Source: Arthrobacter sp. FW305-BF8
Lineage (GTDB): Bacteria; Actinomycetota; Actinomycetes; Actinomycetales; Micrococcaceae
DNA: 64,000 bases
Assembly: GCF_021789315.1 (NCBI RefSeq)
Contig: NZ_CP084561.1
Location: 434,001-498,000 of the forward strand
Reading direction: 5' to 3'
Shown here: piece by piece, positions 31,990-41,450 of the stretch
Numbering within the stretch: the stretch's first letter is position 1
Layout: each line of letters opens with the position of its first letter
The notes under the pieces: generated by a model
Databases searched by the model: none
What the model was told of the DNA's origin: nothing
The model's input: only the letters and a program-made list of their open reading frames with translations
Program-made: the position numbers and the translations under genes

Positions 31990-33006
31990 TCAGACGCCGA
32001 TCAGTGGGGAGAGCGCCAGCTCCAGGACGAAGGCGCCCGCGGCGGTGGCTGCCGGCGTCAGGACCCACAGCGACAGGATCCGGGTGACCAGCTTGCGGTG
32101 GCTGGTGGCGAACTGCTGGTTTTCCCCCGCGCCGAGCACGGCGGACGTGACCGTGTGGGTAGTGGAAACCGGCCAGTGGAGCCCGATGGCGCCAATAAAC
32201 AGCAGGAGCGCGCTGAAGCCCTGGGCCACCACGCCGCGCAGCGGATCGATGCGCGTGAGCCGGTAGCCAATGGTGTGCGAGATGCGCCAGCCGCCGAACA
32301 GCGTGCCCACCGTGATCATCACTGCGGAGAGCAGGGCCACCCACATCGGAAGCGAGCCGCCGTCGGAATAGCCGGCCGCCAGCAGTGCCAGGATGAGCAC
32401 TGCGCTGACCCGCTGGCCGTCCTGCAGGCCGTGGCCAAAGGCCACGGCGCCGGCGGCGATCGACTGCGCAGCCCGGAAACGCTTGTTGACCACGCTCGGC
32501 TGGGTGTAGCGCGCGGCCCAGGTCACGGGAAAGACCAGCAGGTAGGCGGCGATGAAGGCTACAACCGGCGAGAGGGCCAAGGGGAGGATCACTTGGAAGA
32601 GGAGTGACTGGTCCACCCCGCCCACGGAGTTGCCGCCCACCACCGCGCTGGCGGTTCCGGCACCCGCAAGTCCGCCCACCAGGGCATGCGTGGAGGAGGA
32701 CGGAACGCCACGCCACCACAGGAAAATACCCCAGGCACACGCACTGGCGAGGCCGGCGGCGATGATGGTCAGGCCGCTGTTCCCGGGAGGAAGGGCCACC
32801 CAGTTCTGGCTAATCGCCACGGCCAGTCCGGCGCTGAGCAAGGCGCCTATGAGGTTGAAAAGGGCGGCCAGCAGGACGGCGATGGTGGGGGTCAGGGCAC
32901 GCGTCCGCACGGCCAGGGCAACGGACGTGGACACATCCCGGAAGCCGTTGATGAAGGCAAATGCCGCGCTGAGGAGAACCACCAGGACGAAGATGAACAG
33001 CGTCAC
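31990..33006 (-). CDS. pit: Low-affinity inorganic phosphate transporter (Pit family)
   Basis: A 338-residue sodium- or proton-coupled phosphate permease. The two inverted PiT repeats are visible through AFAFINGFRDVSTSVALAVRT in the N half and FGHGLQDGQRVSAVLILA in the C half, with PSSSTHALVGGL and PVSTTHTVTSAVLGAG. GTG 33006 overlaps the ribosome binding context of the DUF47 end: AAGGA lies 8 nt upstream within DUF47. The 1-bp gap to DUF47 indicates strict coupling. Confidence 0.94.
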   Translation of the reverse strand: MTLFIFVLVVLLSAAFAFINGFRDVSTSVALAVRTRALTPTIAVLLAALFNLIGALLSAGLAVAISQNWVALPPGNSGLTIIAAGLASACAWGIFLWWRGVPSSSTHALVGGLAGAGTASAVVGGNSVGGVDQSLLFQVILPLALSPVVAFIAAYLLVFPVTWAARYTQPSVVNKRFRAAQSIAAGAVAFGHGLQDGQRVSAVLILALLAAGYSDGGSLPMWVALLSAVMITVGTLFGGWRISHTIGYRLTRIDPLRGVVAQGFSALLLFIGAIGLHWPVSTTHTVTSAVLGAGENQQFATSHRKLVTRILSLWVLTPAATAAGAFVLELALSPLIGV

Positions 33007-33007
33007 C

Positions 33008-33625
33008 TCAGGATTCCTTGACGATGATGCTGCCCACCTGAGTGGCGATCCGGCGCATGTCCTTGGTGACGTCGACCAGCTGGTTGGCGATGTCCCGGTT
33101 GCGGGCATACTGAGCTGATTTCATTTCCTTGAGCATGTCCGCGACCCAGACACGGTGCGTGCGTTCGGCCCGCTTGGCCAGACGAAGGACCTCGATCCAG
33201 TAGTCCTCAAGGTCGTCCAGATTGTTCAGGCGGCGCATTGCGTCAGCCGTCAGCTCGGCCTGGCGGCTGATGATTTCAAGCTGGTCGGCCGCGCGTTTCG
33301 GCAGCCGGTCCAGGTTGTAGAGCGCCACCAGCTCGGCGGCGGCGTCCAGCTTTTCAATGGCTTCGTTCAGGCTTTGCGAGAGGGCATACATGTCCTCGCG
33401 GGGGAGCGGATTCACAAAGCTGGTGCGCATGTGCGTCAGGAGGGCGAAGTGCAGCTCGGCCGACTTTGCCTCGTGGTTGTGCATGTCCTCCACCAGCCGG
33501 TGGTGCTCGGTGGCCGGCGCGCCGAGGATTTCCGCCATGGTGGCGCTGGCGAAAACTATCTGCCGGGCCAGCTGCGAAAGTAGGTTCAGGCCTGCGGGCT
33601 CCTGGGGAAAAAGGCGCAGCTTCAT
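33008..33625 (-). CDS. DUF47 family phosphate-transport accessory protein
   Basis: A 205-residue, largely helical protein of the PhoU-like DUF47 group, nearly always encoded beside pit genes and thought to regulate Pit-mediated uptake. Typical pieces are MKLRLFPQEPAGLNLLSQLA, EDMHNHEAKSAELHFALL, FVNPLPREDMYALSQSLNEA and AQYARNRDIANQLVDVTKDM. It precedes pit by one base. A candidate structured RNA lies 114 bp upstream of its start. Confidence 0.92.
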   Translation of the reverse strand: MKLRLFPQEPAGLNLLSQLARQIVFASATMAEILGAPATEHHRLVEDMHNHEAKSAELHFALLTHMRTSFVNPLPREDMYALSQSLNEAIEKLDAAAELVALYNLDRLPKRAADQLEIISRQAELTADAMRRLNNLDDLEDYWIEVLRLAKRAERTHRVWVADMLKEMKSAQYARNRDIANQLVDVTKDMRRIATQVGSIIVKES

Positions 33626-33738
33626 CAGTACCGGTCTCCGGAGGATCGTCAGGGCGGGACGCCGCGGGAGTTTTTGACTTGACGTCCGAGCCGCAGCTAG
33701 TCAGTACTTTACCGGCACCTGCGTTGGGGCATAAAAAT

Positions 33739-33822
33739 GGTGCCGAACCGGATACGCCTCTCGGCGGTAGGCCGCTCTAGGCGGCTAAATGTTGAAGCCC
33801 GGGGGTTTCGCGGTTCGGCACC
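33739..33822 (-). ncRNA. Candidate 84-nt structured RNA or leader element of unknown class
   Basis: A perfect 12-bp stem GGTGCCGAACCG/CGGTTCGGCACC closes 60 nt. On the minus strand these contain a 5-bp hairpin GCCGC/GCGGC (loop CTAGA) and a 4-bp hairpin CGCC/GGCG capped by a GAGA (GNRA) tetraloop. ATTTTTAT follows the closing stem. A TTGACT lies upstream on the same strand near 33850. Orientation is inferred from the GNRA loop and the U-run. It could be a small RNA or the leader of DUF47-pit. It is not a tRNA. The remaining sequence of the 33626-33881 gap shows no gene. Confidence 0.45.
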
Positions 33823-33881
33823 TATTTCAGTGTTCTACTTTGGCTGGGCCAAGTCAACATTGACAGATTGGGCCTGATGGG

Positions 33882-34541
33882 TCAGTCAAGCTCGCCCAGC
33901 CGCCAGGCGTTGGCGGCGTGTTCCAGGTCCTCTGCGGTCTTCACGAGCAGGTGCGAGTTGCGCGTCAGCTTGCGCGCGTGGCTCTCGTTGGAATGCTCCG
34001 CGCCGTCCGCCAGCGTGGCCTGGCCGAGTGCCACCACGCGGCAGAAAGCGGCAGAGCGCTCCAGCGCAACATCGAACTCTCCGTCGAAGGCCCCGGACAG
34101 GATCGCGTCCGCCATTGTCTTCATTTCATCGGCGCCCGGCGGTTCGGCCGCGCCGGCCACCACATGGGAGACCTGGGCGGTGTCCTTGCCGGCCTTGAAA
34201 TAGACGGAGATGCGCTCGGGATCCTGCACAGTTGCCGCACGAAGTGCGTACAGCCGCCACAGTGCGCCGGGCAGCGAGCGAGCCGGGCTTTCCGCCCACA
34301 TCTCCGCTATTGCCTCAAGGCCCTGCTCATCGGCCAGCTTCACGAGCCGTTTGGTGATGACGGGATCATCGCTGTCCCGCCCGTGGCGCACAAGGGCCTG
34401 GGCGGCCAGGTGCGCAGCTTCTGAGACGCGCGCCGGATCGGCACCGCCTGCAAAAGGTTCGAAATCAATGGGCGCAAAAGGCTTCGGTTTGTGGTGCCGC
34501 TCCGCCCCGCCCGGGCCGCTGGTTCCTGCGTTCTGGCTCAT
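33882..34541 (-). CDS. Uncharacterised 219-residue protein
   Basis: Soluble, mostly helical protein without signal peptide or membrane segment. A disordered Gly/Pro/His-rich N-terminus precedes KPFAPIDFEPFAGGADPARVSEAAHLAAQALV and a regular helical body (KRLVKLADEQGLEAIAEMW, SLPGALWRLYALRAA, TMADAILSGAFDGEFDVALER). Codon use is typical of the region, so it is a real gene. I do not recognise a characterised family. A possible 48-codon gene ends 9 bp upstream and carries its AGGAG sequence. Confidence 0.8.
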   Translation of the reverse strand: MSQNAGTSGPGGAERHHKPKPFAPIDFEPFAGGADPARVSEAAHLAAQALVRHGRDSDDPVITKRLVKLADEQGLEAIAEMWAESPARSLPGALWRLYALRAATVQDPERISVYFKAGKDTAQVSHVVAGAAEPPGADEMKTMADAILSGAFDGEFDVALERSAAFCRVVALGQATLADGAEHSNESHARKLTRNSHLLVKTAEDLEHAANAWRLGELD

Positions 34542-34550
34542 GGTCCCACG

Positions 34551-34697
34551 CTACTCCTGCAGGGAACCGGAATCGAGCGTCCCTTCCAGTGCCTGCATTT
34601 CCCGGAAGCGGCATCCATCGGGCACCTGAAGCCCTTGCTGGCGGCCGTCAAAGACACGTTCGACGGCGTCGGCGGGGCGCCGTGCTGAAGTCGCCAC
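34551..34697 (-). CDS. Possible 48-residue small protein
   Basis: Frame from GTG 34697 to TAG 34551, reading roughly MATSARRPADAVERVFDG then QQGLQVPDGCRFREMQAL and a short acidic tail. Composition and third-position GC look coding. It sits directly upstream of the 219-residue gene, whose AGGAG ribosome binding site is formed by the end of this frame, suggesting coupled translation. A TAATAC-like -10 lies about 15 bp before the start. No family recognised; it could be chance. Confidence 0.35.
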   Translation of the reverse strand: MATSARRPADAVERVFDGRQQGLQVPDGCRFREMQALEGTLDSGSLQE

Positions 34698-34787
34698 CGT
34701 CTGGGGTACAGTATTAAACGTTCAGAAATGGACTGGAACTGTTTCGCGTTTGCAGGCTTTTGTGGCCCGCATTCCAGCAGGCAGTTT

Positions 34788-34860
34788 GGGCCTTTAGCTC
34801 AGTTGGTAGAGCATCGGACTTTTAATCCGTGGGTCGTGGGTTCGATCCCCACAGGGCCCA
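34788..34860 (+). tRNA. tRNA-Lys (anticodon TTT)
   Basis: A 73-nt cloverleaf: acceptor GGGCCTT with AGGGCCC, D-arm AGCTCAGTTGGTAGAGC, anticodon stem CGGAC/ATCCG around loop CTTTTAA giving anticodon TTT, T-arm GTGGG-TTCGATC-CCCAC, discriminator A. CCA is not encoded. A strong terminator follows 24 bp later. Confidence 0.97.
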
Positions 34861-34883
34861 CTCTTTTAGCGAAGAGTGGAAAG

Positions 34884-34921
34884 TCCCCGGCTTCCTGGCA
34901 ACAGGAAGCCGGGGATTTTTT
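34884..34921 (+). terminator. Rho-independent terminator of tRNA-Lys
   Basis: CCCCGGCTTCCTG (34885-34897) pairs perfectly with 34902-34914 around GCAA, closed by an extra T-A pair and followed by six T residues. Confidence 0.95.
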
Positions 34922-34962
34922 ATGTGCGGGATTATCGGAAACGGATCAATAGGAAACGGCGG

Positions 34963-36402
34963 CTAGCTTGCTGCCGGCAGGGCGTCCTCCGTGGCCACAA
35001 TGCCTTGATGCTCCCGTGCCGGGCAGCCCAGCGTGCCCGTTTTCACTTCCGGGAAGGCGCCCTTTGCTGCGGCCTGCGCTTCCGCCCCTGCCGTCAGGTC
35101 GAGCCCGAACAGCGTTTCGAGGGCAGCCATGTACTCGTCCTGCCTGCCGGCTGCCGCCAGTTCGCGCCCCCGCGAGGTTGGCACATGCAGGAGCTGCCGC
35201 ACTACCCGCCGGAGGGCGAATTCGACCGCTTCCGCCGTGGCCGTGCAGCCGTGCTGGTTCTTCACCCGCGCCACTTCATCAGCCAGTACCGACTGCATGT
35301 GTCCACGCAGCGCTACGATCGCGGGATCCAGAAGCCGCGCCTGCCGGTCCTCCTCAAACCTCATGGCGGCCTGCCGGACAAGCTCACCGGCCTGGTGGAC
35401 GACGTCGGTTTGTTCACGCGGCGAGGCCAGCCGCACATGCTCCAGCGTGATGAGGTCTAGCCCGGGCAGTTCGCCTACTTTCGGCTCAAAGTCCCGGCTC
35501 AGGGCGAGATCGACGACGACGAGCGGGGCGGGAACGCCCTGCCGGAAGCTCCGAAAGTCCTCCGGGCTGAGCCTGGGGCCGCGGCCGCTGCAGCCGATCA
35601 CCACATCCGCTCCACGGACGGCAGCGGGCAGATCCTCGGGGGCCAGGCCGGTGGCGCCCCGGGCTGACGCGAAGGCCTCGGCCCGTCCGGACCAGGAAAA
35701 CACGGAGACCGCAGAACACGCCCTTGCCGCCAGGAGCGCAAGGGTAGAGCCGGCGTAGGCCCCGGTGCCGATGACCACCACGGACAGTCCGGAAAGGCCC
35801 TGGCGTTCGAGCTTGGATTGGGTGAGGTCCAGTGCAACGGACACCATGGAGCGGCCTGCCTCACCCAGGGCCGTCAGCGAGCCAACTTCGCGGGCGGCGC
35901 GGGAGGCCGCCTGGAAGAGCCGGACCAGGGCGCCGCTGGCCGCTCCGTCCTCCTGTGCGGAGGCCAGGGAGCGGCGCAGTTGGCCGGCGATTTCGCGTTC
36001 GCCCACTACTGCCGAATCGAGGCCGGCGCCCACCGAGAAGAGATGCTCGGTCATGGCGGTGCCGGTCAGGCAGTCAAGGGACCGCTCGAGTTCCACGGGC
36101 GAAATGCCTGAACATGTGCTGATGACACCCAACACGCGCTTCCTGGTGATGTCCGGATCCGCGGCCGGAGCGACGTCGCAATAGACTTCGAACCGGTTGC
36201 ACGTGGCGAGCACCACTGCTCCCGCAACGCCGTCCACGTCCGCAATAGCGCCGGAAGTAATACGGACGGGTCCCGAACCGAGCCGGGCCAGGAACTCCAG
36301 GCCGGATCCCCGGCCTTCCTCGCCGCCAACCGGTCCGGGACCCCCGTCTCCGTACCGGGGCAATGAACCCCGGTACGGTGTGCGGGCATGACGGGAAACC
36401 AC
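34963..36402 (-). CDS. hemA: Glutamyl-tRNA reductase, divergent N-terminus
   Basis: This NADPH-dependent enzyme makes glutamate-1-semialdehyde from glutamyl-tRNA, the first step of C5-pathway heme synthesis. The catalytic motif VLATCNRFEVY (active Cys), TEHLFSVGAGLDSAVVGEREIAGQLRRSL and the nucleotide-binding VVVIGTGAYAGSTLALLAAR are conserved. The C-terminal dimerisation region is present. Before the Cys motif the usual FSLVATHADIDLETVAQL-like sequence is replaced by a longer Arg/Gly-rich stretch (VVSRHARTPYRGSLPRYGDG and onward). GTG 36402 gives 479 residues; the frame is open to 36486. No other heme gene is adjacent, so it may be a paralogue or have a remodelled 5' end. Confidence 0.82.
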   Translation of the reverse strand: MVSRHARTPYRGSLPRYGDGGPGPVGGEEGRGSGLEFLARLGSGPVRITSGAIADVDGVAGAVVLATCNRFEVYCDVAPAADPDITRKRVLGVISTCSGISPVELERSLDCLTGTAMTEHLFSVGAGLDSAVVGEREIAGQLRRSLASAQEDGAASGALVRLFQAASRAAREVGSLTALGEAGRSMVSVALDLTQSKLERQGLSGLSVVVIGTGAYAGSTLALLAARACSAVSVFSWSGRAEAFASARGATGLAPEDLPAAVRGADVVIGCSGRGPRLSPEDFRSFRQGVPAPLVVVDLALSRDFEPKVGELPGLDLITLEHVRLASPREQTDVVHQAGELVRQAAMRFEEDRQARLLDPAIVALRGHMQSVLADEVARVKNQHGCTATAEAVEFALRRVVRQLLHVPTSRGRELAAAGRQDEYMAALETLFGLDLTAGAEAQAAAKGAFPEVKTGTLGCPAREHQGIVATEDALPAAS

Positions 36403-36534
36403 AAGACCAAACTGCCGTTCTGTCGGGGGTAATCCTTCTATGGACCCCCCTGCACCCTGCAACAATTCGGCCCCCTTCTGCCGCAACGTTCCCCACCCTG
36501 TCCTGCCGCGGACGCTTGGTTGCCGCCCCGGGTG

Positions 36535-36652
36535 GTGGCCGCCGCTTAACGCCTAAGAGGCCACCGTTTGCCGGACCGGTCCCGCCAGTGGCCGCCGCTT
36601 AGAGGACACTGCCAGTTTGTCGCTGGGGCCAGGCGCCGTTGCCTGGCCCCAG
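36535..36652. other. Structured, repeat-containing intergenic segment between hemA and a lacI-type gene
   Basis: The 398-bp gap 36403-36800 has no convincing gene. Within it GTGGCCGCCGCTTA is repeated at 36535 and 36588 (53-bp period). Right after the second copy a 12-bp perfect hairpin CTGGGGCCAGGC/GCCTGGCCCCAG (36623-36634, 36641-36652, 6-nt loop) occurs without a U-tract. Both divergent promoters must lie here, but no clear -35/-10 pair stands out. Confidence 0.5.
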
Positions 36653-36800
36653 AGCCAAGAGACCTTGCAGAAAGGATGGGGTACCCACCTTGGAAAATTC
36701 TTGGCGGGCGGGGCGCCCTGCATTCTGCAACGATGTAGCAAAGAGGAATGTAGCTGAGAGATATACCCGGGGGAAAAGTGTGCCGTGAAAGGGGCTTTGC

Positions 36801-37820
36801 ATGGCCGTGACAATGAACGAGGTTGCCCGCGCGGCCGGAGTTTCCCTGAAAACTGTGTCGAACGTGCTCAACAACTATGAGTTCATCAGGCCAGCCACAC
36901 GGCAGAAAGTGCTGGACGCCATCGCCGAGCTCGGGTACGAGGCTAACCTGACCGCGCGGAGCCTAAGGTCCGGAAAGTCCCGCATGCTGGGCCTGGTGGT
37001 GTCCGACCTTTCCGTGCCCTATTACGCGGAGCTCGCTTCCCGGCTGATGACGGTGGCAGCAGCCCGGGATTACCGCGTGCTGGTGGAGCAGTCGGCGGCG
37101 GCTCGGGCCAACGAGCTGAGTGCCCTGCAGGGATCCCTCAGCCAGCTGACGGACGGGCTCCTGTTCACTCCGTTGGTGCTCGACGCGGACGCTGTGGCCG
37201 CGGCCCGGCGCGGCACCAAGCCCCTCGTGATGCTGGGCGAACACATCGACGACCCCCGGTTCGACCAAGTCACCATGAAGAACGTGGGAGCGGCAAGGGC
37301 CATGACTGCACACCTGCTGGCGGGGGGCCGGCGTCGTATTGCGGTGATAGGTGCTTCCCCTGGGGACCGTGCCGGTTCGCCCGGCCTTCGGCTGGCCGGA
37401 TACCGGGAGGCGCTGGCCGAGGCTGGAGTCGACTTTGACCCGGCCCTGATTGTGCCTGCCGAGTGGCGCCGTGACGGGGGCGCATCCGCGGTGGCCAGGC
37501 TGCTCGAAGGCGGCCAGCCGTTCGACGCCGTCTTTGGACTCAACGACGCCCTGGCCCTGGGTGCGATGCACGAACTGCTGCTCCGCGGCGTGAGGGTGCC
37601 CGAGGACGCCGCCGTGGCCGGGTTCGACGACATCGATGAGGCGCGGTTCTCGTCCCCGTCGCTGACCACTGTTGCTCCCGGCATGAACGAGATCGCTGAG
37701 CGGTCCGTGCAGCTGCTGATCGACCGGATCGAGGGGACCGAGAAGGCCGCCGGGGGCGTGCACGCGGAAGCGGAATTCGAATTGCGAATCCGGGCCTCGG
37801 CCCCCCTAGAGCCGCGGTAG
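36801..37820 (+). CDS. LacI-family transcriptional regulator
   Basis: A 339-residue repressor with the LacI helix-turn-helix and hinge (MNEVARAAGVSLKTVSNVLN, then NLTARSLRSGKS) and a periplasmic-binding-protein-like sensor domain (LGLVVSDLSVPYYAELAS, GRRRIAVIGASPG, DAVFGLNDALALGAMHELL, AVAGFDDIDEARFSSPSLTTV). AAAGGGG precedes the ATG. It lies 77 bp upstream of the isochorismatase-like gene and the urease operon on the same strand. LacI proteins usually sense sugars, so control of urease would be unusual; the target is unknown. Confidence 0.93.
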   Translation: MAVTMNEVARAAGVSLKTVSNVLNNYEFIRPATRQKVLDAIAELGYEANLTARSLRSGKSRMLGLVVSDLSVPYYAELASRLMTVAAARDYRVLVEQSAAARANELSALQGSLSQLTDGLLFTPLVLDADAVAAARRGTKPLVMLGEHIDDPRFDQVTMKNVGAARAMTAHLLAGGRRRIAVIGASPGDRAGSPGLRLAGYREALAEAGVDFDPALIVPAEWRRDGGASAVARLLEGGQPFDAVFGLNDALALGAMHELLLRGVRVPEDAAVAGFDDIDEARFSSPSLTTVAPGMNEIAERSVQLLIDRIEGTEKAAGGVHAEAEFELRIRASAPLEPR

Positions 37821-37897
37821 GGTTTCGCATTCCGGGTTTCACAGGCTCCGCGAACGGGTACGTCACCGTCACCGGCACAGTGAAGGGAAGGTGCACC

Positions 37898-38467
37898 ATG
37901 ATTGCTCTGCTCGTTATTGACATGCAGAACGCGTACTTCGAAGCGCCGGAACTGGCAGCCCAGCAGGAGCGGCTGGTCACCTCATGCAACAGGCTGCTGG
38001 AGGGCTTCACCTCCAGCGGACACAAGGCGCTGCTGGTTGGCACCGAACACGAGCGGGACAAGTCAACGTGGACGCTGAGCATGCTCGACGACGACCAGGG
38101 CTTCATTTTCCGCGGCAGCGAGCAGGCAGAGGCTGTGCCAGGCCTGGCCACAGACGGCCTGCCCCAGCTGAGCAAAACGCGGGACAGCGCCTTTGTTGGC
38201 ACCAACCTGCTGTCCCGGCTGCGGAACTGGGGCGCCGACGAAGTGGTGCTGGCCGGGGTCTCCACGCACAACTGCATCGCCCAGACCGGAGCGGACGCTT
38301 TCGCCCACAACATCCGGGTTACGTACGCGGAGGACGCCATGGCGTCGGAGGACAGCCAGGACGCCAAGGACATGCTGCGCATCCTGTCCACCACGTATCG
38401 CCAGCCGGTCCGGTCGAGCGACGAGATCCTTGCCCGGCTCAGCGGCACCGCTAAGAGCCGGACCTGA
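37898..38467 (+). CDS. Isochorismatase-like cysteine hydrolase
   Basis: A 189-residue cysteine hydrolase. The triad is recognisable: Asp8 in LLVIDMQNAYF, Lys in LPQLSKTRDSAFVGT, and Cys in VVLAGVSTHNCIAQTGADAF, with the conserved cis-peptide Val-Ser/Thr before it. The superfamily includes nicotinamidase, biuret hydrolase and ureidoacrylate hydrolase. Standing 78 bp upstream of ureA, an amidase making urea or a carbamate precursor is tempting; the sequence does not settle it. ATG 37898 has AAGG 7 nt before it. Confidence 0.87.
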   Translation: MIALLVIDMQNAYFEAPELAAQQERLVTSCNRLLEGFTSSGHKALLVGTEHERDKSTWTLSMLDDDQGFIFRGSEQAEAVPGLATDGLPQLSKTRDSAFVGTNLLSRLRNWGADEVVLAGVSTHNCIAQTGADAFAHNIRVTYAEDAMASEDSQDAKDMLRILSTTYRQPVRSSDEILARLSGTAKSRT

Positions 38468-38545
38468 CTCTGCCGAAACGTGGTGGAAACGTAGGGGGCC
38501 TACTCTGGGTCCCACGCAGACCCGCCGGCCGTCGAAGGGATCCTC

Positions 38546-38848
38546 ATGCATCTGCTGCCCCGTGAGCAGGAAAAGCTCATGATCGTGGTCGCCGCCGACC
38601 TCGCCCGCAGGCGCCAGGGGCGCGGGCTCAAACTGAATTACCCGGAGGCCGTGGCCATCATCAGCTACGAGCTGATCGAGGGTGCCCGGGACGGCCGCAC
38701 CGTGGCCGAGCTCATGAGCTACGGCACCACGCTGCTCAGCCGCGACGACGTCATGGAGGGCGTGCCGGAGATGATCCACGATGTCCAGATCGAGGCCACT
38801 TTTCCTGATGGCACGAAGCTCGTCACAGTCCACAACCCCATCCGATAG
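38546..38848 (+). CDS. ureA: Urease gamma subunit
   Basis: A 100-residue UreA with the canonical MHLLPREQEKLMIVVAADLA start, LKLNYPEAVAIISYELIEGARDG across the middle and EGVPEMIHDVQIEATFPDGT near the end. GAAGGG precedes the ATG. It opens the ureABCEFGD operon; ureB starts 9 bp after its stop. Confidence 0.98.
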   Translation: MHLLPREQEKLMIVVAADLARRRQGRGLKLNYPEAVAIISYELIEGARDGRTVAELMSYGTTLLSRDDVMEGVPEMIHDVQIEATFPDGTKLVTVHNPIR

Positions 38849-38857
38849 GGGTGCGCC

Positions 38858-39207
38858 ATGATTCCCGGAGAGTACGTCCTGCGTCCTGAACCGCTGGTGG
38901 TTAACGCGGGCCGCGAGGCGGTCGACGTCGTTGTCCTCAACACCGGTGACCGGCCCGTGCAGGTGGGCTCGCACTACCACTTCGCGGAGGCGAACCCGGC
39001 GCTGGAATTCGACCGCGACGCCGCCTACGGGCGGCGCCTGGACATTCCTGCCGGCACCGCAGCGCGGTTCGAACCGGGCGACGGGAAGACTGTCCGGCTG
39101 ATCAGGCTGGCCGGAAGCCGGGAGGTCTACGGCCTGAGCAACGCGGTGAACGGCAGCCTCGGCGACGGCGCTGGCCATGCCGGCATTGACCGGGACGGGG
39201 GAGACCG

Positions 39208-39211
<4 letters not shown>
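38858..39211 (+). CDS. ureB: Urease beta subunit
   Basis: A 117-residue UreB: MIPGEYVLRPEPLVVNAGRE, VLNTGDRPVQVGSHYHFAEAN, LDIPAGTAARFEPGDGKTVRL and GLSNAVNG are diagnostic. Its TGA overlaps the ureC ATG (ATGA, 39208-39211), so subunits are made in step. Confidence 0.98.
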
Positions 39212-40965
<1,754 letters not shown>

Positions 40966-40973
40966 GAGTTCAG

Positions 40974-41450
40974 ATGATCATCGAGAAAGTCCTCGGCAAC
41001 CTGCACGACCAGCCTGCCGAATCCTACTCCGGCCTGCACCGGGAGAAGGTGGTGCTGCCGAGTGCCCAACTGGTCAAACGGATCCAGCGCGTCACCACCG
41101 ACCACGGCAAGGAGATCGGCATCAGGCTTCCTGCCGGATCGGCTGACCTCCGCGATGGCGACGTGCTGCACGTGGCTGAGACGAACATGATCGTGGTCTC
41201 CGTGCTGCCCACCGACGTCCTGGTGATCGCACCACGGAGCATCCACGAGATGGGCATAGTGGCGCATTCCCTCGGCAACCGGCACCTGCAGGCACAGTTT
41301 TTCGACGCATCGTCCGAGTACGGCGCCGAAGTCATGGTGTGCGCCTACGACCACACCGTCGAGGACTACCTCAAACACGTAGGAGCGCCCTACGACCGCC
41401 AGGAACGCGTCATGCCAGTGCCTTTCCGCCATGCCGAACACTCGCACTGA
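40974..41450 (+). CDS. ureE: Urease accessory metallochaperone UreE
   Basis: A 158-residue protein with the peptide-binding N-domain and the C-terminal metal-binding domain. The interface His lies in HEMGIVAHSLGNRHLQAQF, and AYDHTVEDYLKHVG is conserved. There is only a short His tail (FRHAEHSH) rather than the long poly-His tail of some enterobacterial UreE. AGGAG precedes the ATG. It overlaps ureF by 20 bp. Confidence 0.96.
   Translation: MIIEKVLGNLHDQPAESYSGLHREKVVLPSAQLVKRIQRVTTDHGKEIGIRLPAGSADLRDGDVLHVAETNMIVVSVLPTDVLVIAPRSIHEMGIVAHSLGNRHLQAQFFDASSEYGAEVMVCAYDHTVEDYLKHVGAPYDRQERVMPVPFRHAEHSH

Noticed and set aside
33739..33822. Possible tRNA because of matching 7-bp ends and an 84-nt length
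   Set aside because: No D-arm, anticodon arm or T-arm can be folded on either strand; the closing stem is a continuous 12 bp.
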